A stretch of 43,949 nucleotides of DNA from Willaertia magna. Lineage: Eukaryota; Heterolobosea; Eutetramitea; Acrasida; Naegleriidae. Numbering within the stretch: the stretch's first letter is position 1; every line of letters starts with the position of its first letter. The notes below the pieces were generated by a model, which did no database searches, was not told the origin of the DNA, and saw nothing but the letters and a program-made list of their open reading frames with translations. This document shows, in pieces, positions 31,462 through 40,966 of the stretch. A program made the translations under genes and the position numbers. The DNA lies in the NCBI GenBank assembly GCA_902984215.1, contig CADWAF010004652.1:1-43949 (forward strand), read 5' to 3'.

Positions 31462-31619
31462 CCATTTCTAAAGGATTTCCAAAAAAGTGGCGCCATGTTT
31501 TTTGACAATTTCAATGTTTTGACCATTAAAATGAGTGTGTCGGTGGTGGTTATTGCTTTTCAAAACCTGTTTGGTTTGTGGATCTTATGGTGATAGCAGT
31601 AGATCAAATAATTTGTAGT

Positions 31620-31643
31620 CACAGAATATAACCGGATTCTGTG
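31620..31643. other. Perfect 8-bp hairpin
   Basis: CACAGAAT (31620-31627) and ATTCTGTG (31636-31643) are perfect reverse complements around the 8-nt loop ATAACCGG. This could be a structured RNA end or a palindromic site. On the minus strand it lies about 140 nt downstream of the tRNA-like stretch, and it is followed by ACTACA, which faintly recalls the ACA box of H/ACA snoRNAs. Confidence 0.45.
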
Positions 31644-31784
31644 GGATTAAAAGTGGCTACAATTGTTGAATGTATTCTGCCTCGACAGTTAAATTTGTAT
31701 TTGCATAATTCTCTTGAGAGGTTATTTGTGGTTTATAGGAATTGATGCATTTTTTGAGAGAAATTTTGGAGTTCACTTTTGGAT

Positions 31785-31871
31785 GATTTCCCAGCGACTG
31801 AAACGCTTGCAATAAAATTTCGCCAAAGGCTGGACTCGAACCAGAGCCTAAACCACTCACGCCTATAAAAT
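31785..31871 (-). other. tRNA-Ser-like stretch, probably degenerate
   Basis: On the minus strand, GGCGTGAGTGGTTTAGGC (31863-31846) is close to the D-arm / A-box of serine tRNAs. It is followed at once by a perfect hairpin, CTGG-TTCGAGT-CCAG (31844-31830). Read as an anticodon arm it has U33, anticodon CGA (Ser) and purine 37. Further on, AGCG-TTTCAGT-CGCT (31807-31793) resembles a T-arm, and the outer segments can pair only partly. Alternatively GGTTCGAGTCC (31842-31832) is a perfect B-box, followed by a pol III-like TTTT at 31817-31814. Neither reading gives a complete cloverleaf, so this is a candidate pseudogene, a mitochondrial tRNA insertion or a chance match. Confidence 0.3.
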
Positions 31872-32008
31872 TATAAAATTAAATATTTTGAACAGAATAT
31901 TTTAGCACATTATAGACTAACACTAATCTACATTTAAATTAACAAATTGTTGACTGTAACTATCTAGTGGCAAAGAATTGTTTTTTATTTTTCGTGCTTG
32001 GAATTCCA

Positions 32009-34645
32009 ATGGCGCCATCGAAATATAAAAAAATGCCAAATACTGCAGTAGGTTTCGCAGGTGTAGATTTAACAGACTTGTTAGACATTTCTCAACAATT
32101 ATTGGTTTCTCCCGAAAATTTTATTCAAAAAGATTTAGAATCCATTCATGAACAATCAAAGAAATTAACTCAAAAAACAGCAAGTAGAGGTGATGTACAA
32201 GCCAAAGGAGATTACCTATTAGCAGCTAACGGTTTCGACGTAGAAAAATATAGAAGATTAGTTAATAAATTAGATCTTAAACAAGCCTTTGAACCATTAG
32301 AACCAATAGGAGAAACAGATATAGAAGGATACCTTAAACATGAACATGATATGATATTACTTTCTTCAATAGAAGAATCTAAAAGACATACAAGTAATTG
32401 TTTTTATAGAAATTATAATAATTATTTAGAAAAAGATTGGAATAGAGCAAAAGATGAATTAAACCAAATTTTAAATTTACATAAATCATTTAAGAGTGGT
32501 ACTATTCCAATGACAGTTAGTAGTGGTCATCCATTACAAAGAAAAGTATTAACCTATCAACCATCACCTTATCTACAATCTAATATCTTACAATCACCTA
32601 ATACTCCTCTATTACAAACTCCAAACGTATCATTTGGTAAAAGAGGTAAAACAAATATGGATAGTAGAATGGTTGAATATAGTAATGTTGTATTTGACTT
32701 TAATCAAATAGTAAAACGTAATGATTTTTATCCAATTTTATCTAAATTCTTACAAGTCGTAAATAATTTAGATGACACTGAGATTAGAAAGAGAGAAGTT
32801 TCAGAATGTTGGAAATTATTAATTAGAATGGTTAATGAAGAGAATTTAACTGAAATTAATTTACAAAATAATTCAATTAAAAATGAAAAGAAATTAATTG
32901 ATGGTGTTAAAAAATATATGGAAATGGCATATGTTCAATATATGAAAGAATTAATTCAACCATCTATTATGGGTTCAAATAATTATGATACAACATTAAA
33001 TATGAGTAATTTAGATTTAGTTAAAACATTTGTTTCAAAAACATTGTCACATGTCGGTGATGATGTATTAGGTGAATTTTTAAATAATTTCCCAATATGG
33101 CCAGTTCTATTCTATTGTTTAAGATGTGGATTTATTGATGAAGCTATTTCTTTCGTTAAAGAATGTAAAGGTGCATTCCCAGAAAATATTTTAAATTCAT
33201 TAGAAGTATTAAAAAATCCAAATCAACAACCATTAACTATAACAAATATTGAACAATTAGAAAATTCATTGAAAGAAACTTATAGAAAGATTTCACCAAC
33301 TAAGATCTTTCAAATTTCTTGTTATTTAGTACTTGGTAGATGTGATGTTAAAAAGACTGTACCACAAGTCTTTTCTAAAACTGAAGATTTTATGTGGTTA
33401 AAATTATCATTTATTAGACCAACATCTACATCTACCACCAGTGCTACAAGTGTTAGTAGTAAATATTCATTAAAAGAATTACAACAAATTGTAGTATCGC
33501 ATGGTCCTAAACATTTTTCAACAAGAAAGAATTCATTACTTTATTTTAAATTATTATTATCAACTTTACAATTTGAAAGAGCAATTGAATATTTATGTGG
33601 TAGACAAAGCGAAGGATATCAAGTTGAAGCAATACATTTTGCATTTGCATTAAATTATTATGGATTATTAAATACAACAAAAGAATTAACATTACCTTTA
33701 TTAACCATAACAAATGATTTACCAACATTAAATTTCTATTTTTTAATTAGGGATTATGTTAGAATATTTGCACATACTAATCCACGTGATGCTATTTCAT
33801 ATTTTTATATATTTTATTATAAAGGACAGAAGAATGAATATTTTAAATGTATTAAAGAATTAGTTTTAGAAAGTAATGATATTACTGTATTGTTAGGTAG
33901 AGTTGAACAGAATGGTATGATCAAGAAGGGTTGTTTAGAACAATATTTAACAAGAGAAGAGTTATTAAAGATTTTAGAAGAATGTGCAAATAATTATAAA
34001 GAAACTGGTAGATATAGAGATGCAGTTGATTTATTCTTTATGTCTGAAGATTTATATAGAACTATTGCTGTGCCTATTCATCAAACTGGCATAACTGATA
34101 AATCTATTGAATATTTCCGTCAAGTTTTAAATATTATGAATGATGAATTAACACAAGTGTTATCTGGTGGTGAAAATAGAGAAGAAGTAAGATTATTAGC
34201 TGGAAAAGTAAATGCTAAATTTGTTACAAACACTACTATTTTACACAAAGTTAAAAGTAGTAAAATATCTAATTTATATGAAACATTTTGTTTATTACTT
34301 AGATTATATGAAGTATTTGATTTATTTACAAATAGAAATTATGAACAAGCATTAAAGAATTTAAGAGAATTGAATGTTATTCCATTTGATGAAAAAGAAG
34401 TTGAAGGTAAATCTCAAAAGTTTAAAGAATTGGATGAAAGAATACAAAGAAAGATTTCTGACATTTTATTTGTTGCTATGAGTATATTATCTCATTTATA
34501 TCAAATTGGTTCAAAGGTTAATCCACCACAAGAATTAGCAAAGATGTCTAGGGCAGTAATGACATTTGCTGGTTTCCATCAACCACAAATTTCTGTACAA
34601 GTTTATGAAACCTTAATTAAATATCAAAACAAGATGCAAATTTAA
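32009..34645 (+). CDS. NUP93: Nucleoporin Nup93/Nic96
   Basis: Single-exon 878 aa scaffold nucleoporin of the inner ring of the nuclear pore. The first in-frame ATG is 32009; the frame is open slightly upstream without an ATG. The N-terminal 150 residues (LDLLDISQQLL region) are the part that in this family binds Nup62 and related channel proteins. The remainder is the all-helical Nic96 domain. Recognisable blocks include WPVLFYCLRCGFIDEAISFV, EDFMWLKLSFI, LLYFKLLLSTLQFERAIEYL, TNPRDAISYFYIF and the final AVMTFAGF, all aligning in order with animal Nup93. Length is close to the usual 820-840 aa. The 713-nt upstream spacer is shared with the divergent glycosyltransferase, and the convergent RRM gene ends 29 nt downstream. 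Confidence 0.95.
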   Translation: MAPSKYKKMPNTAVGFAGVDLTDLLDISQQLLVSPENFIQKDLESIHEQSKKLTQKTASRGDVQAKGDYLLAANGFDVEKYRRLVNKLDLKQAFEPLEPIGETDIEGYLKHEHDMILLSSIEESKRHTSNCFYRNYNNYLEKDWNRAKDELNQILNLHKSFKSGTIPMTVSSGHPLQRKVLTYQPSPYLQSNILQSPNTPLLQTPNVSFGKRGKTNMDSRMVEYSNVVFDFNQIVKRNDFYPILSKFLQVVNNLDDTEIRKREVSECWKLLIRMVNEENLTEINLQNNSIKNEKKLIDGVKKYMEMAYVQYMKELIQPSIMGSNNYDTTLNMSNLDLVKTFVSKTLSHVGDDVLGEFLNNFPIWPVLFYCLRCGFIDEAISFVKECKGAFPENILNSLEVLKNPNQQPLTITNIEQLENSLKETYRKISPTKIFQISCYLVLGRCDVKKTVPQVFSKTEDFMWLKLSFIRPTSTSTTSATSVSSKYSLKELQQIVVSHGPKHFSTRKNSLLYFKLLLSTLQFERAIEYLCGRQSEGYQVEAIHFAFALNYYGLLNTTKELTLPLLTITNDLPTLNFYFLIRDYVRIFAHTNPRDAISYFYIFYYKGQKNEYFKCIKELVLESNDITVLLGRVEQNGMIKKGCLEQYLTREELLKILEECANNYKETGRYRDAVDLFFMSEDLYRTIAVPIHQTGITDKSIEYFRQVLNIMNDELTQVLSGGENREEVRLLAGKVNAKFVTNTTILHKVKSSKISNLYETFCLLLRLYEVFDLFTNRNYEQALKNLRELNVIPFDEKEVEGKSQKFKELDERIQRKISDILFVAMSILSHLYQIGSKVNPPQELAKMSRAVMTFAGFHQPQISVQVYETLIKYQNKMQI

Positions 34646-34674
34646 GAATTATAATTTATAAAGATAGATACAAA

Positions 34675-36225
34675 TTATTGAATATCTTCTTCTTTTTTTC
34701 TTTTTGTTGTTGTGCTTTTTGTGTTATTGTCATTGTCGTCATAAGATTCATCAAGAGTGCCTCTTTTTCTCTTATTGTGAGTGTCATCATCAGAATCAAC
34801 ATCAGAGTCATTATTATCTAAGGTTGAAGATGATTGTCGTGGAGGTTGTTGAGTTGAATTAATCACTGTTGGAACATTTTTAGATGTTGTTGCGGTTGAG
34901 GTAGAGGTTGTCACATGAGGACTTAAAGGCATACCTGTAGCTTGGTGATAATAAAATTGATAAGCAGAGTATGGATCTTGTATTGTAGGTGCAGTATTTG
35001 GTAATAAGGCATAACCATAGGAAGGTGAAACCGTTGAACTCTGTGTTGGAATTTGTGTAAATGCAGGGTATTGAAAATTAACAAAAGCTGTATAAGGAGA
35101 GGCCATATAAGCATTAGGTGTTGGTGGATAAGTATTGTACATTGTTGGATGATGTTGTGGTGACATTGTATTATTGTTGTTAATCTTGTGCTTTGAATAT
35201 CCAATAGGTGATTTGCTTAAACTAACTTTAATTTGTTTTACACTTCCAGGAATTGTACATCCTGAATATTGTAATGCTTGTAAAGCTGAATTCTTATCTT
35301 CAAATTCAATAAAACAAAATCTTGTTGCATGTGTGTCAGTTTCACCTGCCATTGCTAATTTTCTAACTTTACCACAAATCCCTTCAAAATAATTTTTAAT
35401 TTGTTCTTGTGTTAATTTAACATCTATCCCACCAACATGTATTGTTTTCTCAATTAAATCTTTATATTGTCTATCTAATAATGATTTTATATTCCTTGGA
35501 GGTAATTGTATTGCCGTTTTAGATGGTCCAACTTTTAATTTACCTAAAGTACTTGTACCAGTTGCTGTCATTGAATGTTTTGCTTGATCTGACGATGCAA
35601 ACTCTATAAATGCAAATTTATATTGTCCTCCATTATTAAAAGAAGAAGAATTATTTGATTGACCATTAGTATTTGTAGGTGTACACATACGATAATTTGT
35701 TATTTCTCCAAATAGTTTGAAATAATCAATTAAATCTTGTTCTGTACAATCAGAATGAATACCTGATATATAAACCGTTCTAGAAACTGGATCCCCACCA
35801 TTAACAATACCATTAGCATTATTATTATACATCATTATTGGTGCGGAATAGTAGCCTTGTTGCATCATTGGATCTACATTATGATTGTTATTATTATGGT
35901 GATGATTATTACCGCTTCTGTTATAAGATTTACTTTGAGAGTCATGTTTTGCTAATGCAATCTTAACTGGAGAACCTCCAATGATAGCTCCATCATAGGT
36001 TGTAGCTGCATTAGCTTGACTTGGTTCAATAAATTCTACAAATGCAAATCTACGTTCATAAGTAGCGTCTCCTGCTAATCTAACGGCAGTTATTGTTCCA
36101 CATGATGAAAAGAAAGATTTAAGATCGTCTTCTCCTACAAAACTTGGTAAATTTCCGATATGAACAGTTCGAACAGTATTATTGTGATGAGGTGAATAAT
36201 TTTGTTGCTTCTTCTGTAAGAACAT
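34675..36225 (-). CDS. Three-RRM protein resembling plant CID8-13 proteins
   Basis: Single-exon 516 aa protein. RRM1 (about 19-93) has VRTVHIGNLP and RRFAFVEF. RRM2 (about 147-235) has RTVYISGI and KFAFIEF and ends VGPSKTAIQLPPRN. RRM3 (about 260-340) has KTIHVGGI, FFEGICGKV and TRFCFIEF and ends VSLSKSP. The PSKTAI ending of one RRM and the FFE-x-x-CG start and SKSP end of the next match the paired RRMs of plant CTC-interacting-domain proteins CID8-13, which bind poly(A)-binding protein. I do not see a PAM2 motif, so the interaction may be absent. Linkers are Asn/His-rich; the Pro/Tyr/Thr-rich region (about 345-440) is probably disordered, and the tail is acidic then basic with a KRKR-type nuclear signal. 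Predicted cytoplasmic or nuclear mRNA regulator. Confidence 0.82.
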   Translation of the reverse strand: MFLQKKQQNYSPHHNNTVRTVHIGNLPSFVGEDDLKSFFSSCGTITAVRLAGDATYERRFAFVEFIEPSQANAATTYDGAIIGGSPVKIALAKHDSQSKSYNRSGNNHHHNNNNHNVDPMMQQGYYSAPIMMYNNNANGIVNGGDPVSRTVYISGIHSDCTEQDLIDYFKLFGEITNYRMCTPTNTNGQSNNSSSFNNGGQYKFAFIEFASSDQAKHSMTATGTSTLGKLKVGPSKTAIQLPPRNIKSLLDRQYKDLIEKTIHVGGIDVKLTQEQIKNYFEGICGKVRKLAMAGETDTHATRFCFIEFEDKNSALQALQYSGCTIPGSVKQIKVSLSKSPIGYSKHKINNNNTMSPQHHPTMYNTYPPTPNAYMASPYTAFVNFQYPAFTQIPTQSSTVSPSYGYALLPNTAPTIQDPYSAYQFYYHQATGMPLSPHVTTSTSTATTSKNVPTVINSTQQPPRQSSSTLDNNDSDVDSDDDTHNKRKRGTLDESYDDNDNNTKSTTTKRKKEEDIQ

Positions 36226-36422
36226 TTTTTAGTTAAATTTATTTGAAGATTGAACCATCGCACACGAGAAGAATAACTCCCGATGGCCTCTAAAAGTACA
36301 ATAACAAATAGCTTGCTTACACTTCTACACTCTATTCAGTCCAAGAATTAAATAGTTCTTATAATTATTATTTACAAGTTCTTTCACAAAAATAATTTCC
36401 AATTTAACAAGTAATAAGATAA

Positions 36423-37094
36423 TTATTGTTGTTTTCTATAATTTCTTCTTCCTCCTGATGGTGGACCCATATTTCTTCCTCCTTGATTACCACCTCCTTG
36501 ATATGACATTCCCATTTGTTCTTTCATCATTTGTTGTCTTTGTTCATCTAACTTCTCCATCATAGCCTTACCACCATCATTCTCTTCAGTAATCTTTGCA
36601 TCAAACTTAGGATGAGAAAATTTACAATTAGGACCTTTTGGACAAAATCCAGCCAAATAATCGGGACATGCTATCTTTCTTATATGTTTTAATCTACAAT
36701 TAGGACCATGTTTACAAAAACCTCGGTCATACCAAGGACAACTCTTAATTCTATCTTCTGGTCTAATGTGTAAGAAAATACATTCCGGATTACTACACTC
36801 TCCATATTCCGTAAAGAACCAACATTCAGGCATTTTACCTGCTTTATATTGATGAAGAAACTCACATCCTTCTCCTTTTTTACATAAACCTCTTAGCCAA
36901 TGTTTACAAACAACCTCTTTATCTTTTGAAGTTTGTTTTATATGTCTAAAATGACATTCTTTTCCTTTCCTACAACTTCCTTTCAAAAAGAATTTACAAA
37001 TAGGTTGATCCTTGGCTAATTCTAATTCATCAGCGTCGTCTATTGGTTTCTCAAATGAAAATTTTAAATCTAAATCATCTTCAATTCGAAGCAT
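36423..37094 (-). CDS. CPSF4: CPSF30/Yth1 polyadenylation factor
   Basis: Single-exon 223 aa protein with five tandem CCCH zinc fingers from residue 33 to about 165: CKFFLKGSC, CKHWLRGLC, CWFFTEYGEC, CPWYDRGFC and CPDYLAGFC, each continuing to a further Cys and a His. This spacing and number are specific to CPSF30 (yeast Yth1), the CPSF subunit that recognises the AAUAAA signal together with WDR33 and helps recruit Fip1. Here the tail is short, with a coiled EQRQQMMKEQ stretch and a Gly/Arg/Asn-rich end. There is no zinc knuckle as in animal CPSF4, making it closer to Yth1. The N-terminal 30 residues are acidic. Expected to be nuclear. Confidence 0.94.
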   Translation of the reverse strand: MLRIEDDLDLKFSFEKPIDDADELELAKDQPICKFFLKGSCRKGKECHFRHIKQTSKDKEVVCKHWLRGLCKKGEGCEFLHQYKAGKMPECWFFTEYGECSNPECIFLHIRPEDRIKSCPWYDRGFCKHGPNCRLKHIRKIACPDYLAGFCPKGPNCKFSHPKFDAKITEENDGGKAMMEKLDEQRQQMMKEQMGMSYQGGGNQGGRNMGPPSGGRRNYRKQQ

Positions 37095-37178
37095 TTTTTA
37101 TAAAAAATAAATTGAAGAAGTGAATTAATAAATTGAATTTAAATAATTCTAACAATTTCACTTAGCCAAGTGGAATAA

Positions 37179-38318
37179 TTAACTTCCTAATCGCTTGACT
37201 GAAGTTATTTCTTGATTGCAAAGTGGACAATTTACTCTATGATCATTTGAATCATTCAATAATGCACTTTCTATACAATAATAACAAAATCTATGTTTAC
37301 ATTTTGTATCAGAAGAAACAAATGGAACAAGAATAGGATCCGCAGAACAATATGGACATACTTCATTCACAACTAATTCACTATTATTACTACTGTCACT
37401 ATTCTCTTTTGAAAATCTATTTATCCCTACAATCTTTTTATCATGATTGTCACTACCATTATTGACAGAACTAGTATTATTATTTACACCAACAGCAACA
37501 GTATTAATAGTTGTTTGTTTTAAAGGAAACATCCAAACAAAAATTCTTTTTAAATAAAAATAAATTTTACGAAAATTAATTAAAGGAGCAATAAATAAAA
37601 TTGTTTCAGCTAAACCATTCCATATTAATTCAGAATTCATATAATCAAAAGATAATTGTCTAATCATAAATCTTGTAGCATAAACTTTCCTCCAACCTAA
37701 AAATCTTTCCAATAAAGTTTTATATTTACCTTGATATAAAAATAAAATAAAATTTATAAACTCAAATACTTTATAATAATATTCAATTTTTTTTAAATTT
37801 TTATACCAAACTAAATTTTGTTGATTATTTTGTAAATTATTAAAACTATCATTAACCATTAATGTATTTTTAATATATCTCTCATAAATATAAGGAACAC
37901 CAATAGAAAGAAAAGCAAATAAAAGTTTTGAATAGAGTGGTGGTGATTTCTCAAAACGTGAAGCTTGAAAAGTGTATTTTAAGTTTTGAATGGTATCTCC
38001 AAATGTTTGTGAATGATCATAAATTGAATATTTATAGATAAATATTCTTATAAGAAGCATAATTTCAGGTTCATATTGTTCCATAATTGTAAAATGTTTT
38101 GTTATACGTTTAAAATAATTAAATAAATAATTTTCAATTTCAAAATCTAATCTATCGGAATCTAATTGATTAACTTTTAATATAGGAATATCTTTTTCAT
38201 TATTATTTGTTAAAGATTTACTTTTATTTCTATATTCTTCATAAACTTGTTCAAATTGTTCCGGTGGAGCTATTGTGTTGTTGCTGTTTGACGAGGAAGA
38301 AGGTGGTCGATTTTCCAT
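37179..38318 (-). CDS. PEX2: Peroxisomal RING E3 ligase PEX2
   Basis: Single-exon 379 aa peroxin. The N-terminal VNQLDSDRLDFEIENYL block, the central LFLYQGKYKTLLERFLGWRK, and RQLSFDYMNSELIWNGLAE are signature stretches of PEX2. Several hydrophobic helices span about 120-270, as expected for the membrane-embedded part shared by PEX2, PEX10 and PEX12. An Asn/Ser-rich linker follows. The C-terminal RING finger is at about 319-370 (CPYC, KCKHRFCYYC, CPLC) with the full C3HC4 set of zinc ligands. In the family this complex forms the retrotranslocation channel that ubiquitinates the import receptor PEX5. The presence of PEX2 shows that this organism has peroxisomes. Confidence 0.93.
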   Translation of the reverse strand: MENRPPSSSSNSNNTIAPPEQFEQVYEEYRNKSKSLTNNNEKDIPILKVNQLDSDRLDFEIENYLFNYFKRITKHFTIMEQYEPEIMLLIRIFIYKYSIYDHSQTFGDTIQNLKYTFQASRFEKSPPLYSKLLFAFLSIGVPYIYERYIKNTLMVNDSFNNLQNNQQNLVWYKNLKKIEYYYKVFEFINFILFLYQGKYKTLLERFLGWRKVYATRFMIRQLSFDYMNSELIWNGLAETILFIAPLINFRKIYFYLKRIFVWMFPLKQTTINTVAVGVNNNTSSVNNGSDNHDKKIVGINRFSKENSDSSNNSELVVNEVCPYCSADPILVPFVSSDTKCKHRFCYYCIESALLNDSNDHRVNCPLCNQEITSVKRLGS

Positions 38319-38412
38319 TTTTTTTTGTAAAGAAATTTTTATTTACAATTTAATTATTATTAATAATTTAATAATTATTAATAATTATTAAATAATTTAC
38401 AAAATAGATAAT

Positions 38413-39348
38413 TTACTTTTGTAGATCACTCTCTAAATTTTGATCTTGAATAGATTCACTAGAATCAGATGCATACAATAAATTTCTAGTAGCAAGAACT
38501 GGTGTTTCAGAAGAGGTGTCTGTCAAATTAACAACAAAAGGTGATTGGTGAGTAACAACACTTAATGGAATATGTGAATGAGGATGATGTTGCTGATGAA
38601 TAGCCGTTGTAATACTTGGAATAATTGTACTAAACCCAACCACTTCATTCTCATGTTGGTGATGACCACCTCCACTTACAATAGAAGATCTTCTTCTCGA
38701 ATGTAAATCCCTTAATGTAGGAGGAAGTGGTGCTTTAGCTAAAATAATATCACCACTTTCAATTTCATCATTAACTAAAGGTGGCGTTGGTGTTGTAGGT
38801 GTAGTAAGATCTTCATTAATATCTTCTTCATTTTCATTCTTAATTTCATTCGCAATCTTTTCTTTTTCTCTTTCAATTAACTCTAATATTGCTTCTTCTT
38901 CTTTAACTTCCTCTGCTGACGCTCCAGAAGTTGCAGCTATATTGTGAATTGTTAATGGTTTTTCTTCTTCAATTTGAAATCCGTGGAATCTTCTTTTATA
39001 TTTGAGGAAACTACAACAGAACTGGAAAGTGTAAGCAAAGGAGGAGAACCAAACGACTAAAGTGAAGGCTTCAATTACACTAAATATAACAAATAATGTG
39101 GTAATAACTTTACTTCTTTCATAGGTTGGACTTGTTCTTGGTGGTTGACCTAATCTTACATGTAAAATAATTAAAGGGATTAATATTGATGTACAAATAA
39201 TTAATATTAATGTATTAAATAGAAAGAATATCCCTCTTTTAGTTAAAGCTCTTCTATTATATTTCTTTTTAAATTTTTGATATAATCTATATTCGTCAAA
39301 CTCGTGTTGTAGTTGATTGTCTACTTCTTTAGGTAATGTTTTTGACAT
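38413..39348 (-). CDS. Unassigned two-helix membrane protein
   Basis: Single-exon 311 aa protein that matches no family I know. The first 40 residues are charged and probably cytosolic. Two hydrophobic segments follow at about 39-67 (GIFFLFNTLILIICTSILIP) and 82-115 (VITTLFVIFSVIEAFTLVVW), joined by a short polar loop. After that comes a long polar tail with an E/K coiled segment (about 148-175), Thr/Pro runs and a His-rich part (HHQHENE, HQQHHPHSH) that might bind metal. A positive cluster, KYKRRF, follows the second helix and supports a cytosolic tail. It may be an adaptor or regulator at an internal or plasma membrane. The start ATG has an unambiguous frame. Confidence 0.6.
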   Translation of the reverse strand: MSKTLPKEVDNQLQHEFDEYRLYQKFKKKYNRRALTKRGIFFLFNTLILIICTSILIPLIILHVRLGQPPRTSPTYERSKVITTLFVIFSVIEAFTLVVWFSSFAYTFQFCCSFLKYKRRFHGFQIEEEKPLTIHNIAATSGASAEEVKEEEAILELIEREKEKIANEIKNENEEDINEDLTTPTTPTPPLVNDEIESGDIILAKAPLPPTLRDLHSRRRSSIVSGGGHHQHENEVVGFSTIIPSITTAIHQQHHPHSHIPLSVVTHQSPFVVNLTDTSSETPVLATRNLLYASDSSESIQDQNLESDLQK

Positions 39349-39644
39349 TTTGTGATATTGGTTGACAACAGGCGTTTTTCACTTGTTTTTTCCATGGTTT
39401 TTTCAAAAACAAAAATTTGAATTTATAGTAAACTGGAATTCGGTAGTCTTAATAAATAAAAAAGTTAATAGGAGATATTGGATAATAAGATGTTAAGGTT
39501 TTAAATTAAATTTAGACAAAAACTAAAACTAAAATTGTACGAAAGTCCATAAAATAAACGCTAGTGAATGGCCATTCAATTTTGTAAAATTTTAAATAAT
39601 TCAAAAGTATTTAATATACTAATTGTAAACTACAATATATAAAC

Positions 39645-40739
39645 TTAATTTTCATAAATATTAATATCTAAAAATGGATTATTATTATTACATATTTGTA
39701 AATATAACTTTGGATAAATCATCTTACCAAAATCTTTACCATTCACCTCTTCATCACTTTGTACAATATAAAGATCTTCATACGCCATTAAAGCACAATT
39801 ATATTTCCATTCATTATAGTTATCAATTTGTTTTAAAGGTGTAAGTTTTACTTCTCTTCCAAATGCATCATGCATTCCAGTAACATAGAAACCTTTGTTT
39901 GTTAAAATAATATTAGAAGTGTGTCCAGAACGAAATAAATGTTGAATCGTTACATCTTCTATTACAATTTTTGTAAAATTTTTAACAGATTTTTCTTCAA
40001 TACCTAATTGTCTATCACTATTCTCACCACATCCATATAATTCATTATTATAACTTAATAATAATGTTCCCATAGTATACGTTGCAATCTCCTTTACTTT
40101 AAATGGAACATTTAACTTTGTAAATATCTTTAAAACACTGTCGTAACCCTCCACTTGATTTCTATCTACCTTTCCAGATCCATAAACATTCCCAAAATTA
40201 TCTAATAACACAGAATGATAATACCCACTTTGTAAATCTTTAACATCAAATGAATAATCATTCGTTGTAACCTTATTAAATACCTCTGTACTATCTTTCT
40301 GTCCATTGTAAGCTTCCCAACATCCACCAACATAAATATCATTTGTTATTGTAACGATAAATGAAATATCTGCACCACTTGAAGTGAATTTAATTTTTTG
40401 ATTAATTATATCTGAATTTTCGGTAATGTTGGAATGTTGTGCATCACCAAACTCTCCGCAAATAAATACCCTTCCATATTCATCAATTAAAAGAAAATAA
40501 AATTCACCACATGTCATTTGTTTTATTTTTGGAATATTATCAATTTTTTCAAATTTATTAGCAAATTTATAATTTCCAACCACACCCTCTACGTAAACAT
40601 CTCCAAAATCTGTTAAAATTATTAAAAATCCAATCCCAGATGATATTTGTTTAATTTTTGGTGTAAAGTCAAGTTCGGTAGCGACGATGGCATCTCCACT
40701 TTCTGGTTTTTCAACTTTGATGAAACGTTGTTTCGGCAT
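39645..40739 (-). CDS. RCC1-like beta-propeller protein
   Basis: Single-exon gene. I place the start at the second in-frame ATG (MPKQRF, 40739) because it is directly preceded by an A run, as in most genes here; an upstream ATG at 40787 would add 16 hydrophobic residues. The product is 364 aa. It contains six or seven diverged RCC1-type repeats, visible as recurring FGDVY, YGRVFICGEFGD, FGNVYGSG and LYGCGENSDRQLG units. The last is the classic RCC1 motif. This fold serves as a Ran or other GTPase exchange factor or as a protein docking platform, and many members are not exchange factors. No NLS, kinase or other domain is present. The exact role is unknown. Confidence 0.75.
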   Translation of the reverse strand: MPKQRFIKVEKPESGDAIVATELDFTPKIKQISSGIGFLIILTDFGDVYVEGVVGNYKFANKFEKIDNIPKIKQMTCGEFYFLLIDEYGRVFICGEFGDAQHSNITENSDIINQKIKFTSSGADISFIVTITNDIYVGGCWEAYNGQKDSTEVFNKVTTNDYSFDVKDLQSGYYHSVLLDNFGNVYGSGKVDRNQVEGYDSVLKIFTKLNVPFKVKEIATYTMGTLLLSYNNELYGCGENSDRQLGIEEKSVKNFTKIVIEDVTIQHLFRSGHTSNIILTNKGFYVTGMHDAFGREVKLTPLKQIDNYNEWKYNCALMAYEDLYIVQSDEEVNGKDFGKMIYPKLYLQICNNNNPFLDINIYEN

Positions 40740-40966
40740 TTTTTTGTAAAAAATTAAGATCGCCTTTGTGAAAAAAATATGAAACATTTAAATTGATTTG
40801 TGTTGTTTTTCGATAATACCAACTTTCTACTACAAAACAACCATTTTCTTAATAGTGACTATTGTAACCTAGATGAATTAATTGAATAATTTAACAAGAG
40901 AAATGTCGTTGCAATTCTATAGAACGGTATTCCGATGTGAAAAAAAAGATTCTTCCAAAATTAAAA

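Larger units (their letters stand above)
31296..32008. other. Divergent spacer between GT8 and Nup93 genes
   Basis: This 713-nt spacer holds more structure than others in the window: a (GTTT)5 microsatellite, a 22-nt direct repeat, an 8-bp hairpin and a tRNA-like stretch on the minus strand, each listed separately. A 67-codon minus-strand frame (31657-31860) reads fairly protein-like (including GSSPAFGEILLQAF) but has no ATG. I could not find an upstream exon, so I do not call it a gene. Confidence 0.5.

Noticed and set aside
31657..31860. Minus-strand frame reading GSSPAFGEILLQAF
   Set aside because: It looks somewhat protein-like but has no ATG, a stop just upstream, and no exon with a usable donor before it. 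Recorded as spacer only.
39349..39644. Possible gene or RNA in the spacer before the two-helix protein
   Set aside because: Only AT-rich sequence with short T and A runs; no ORF or stable hairpin.
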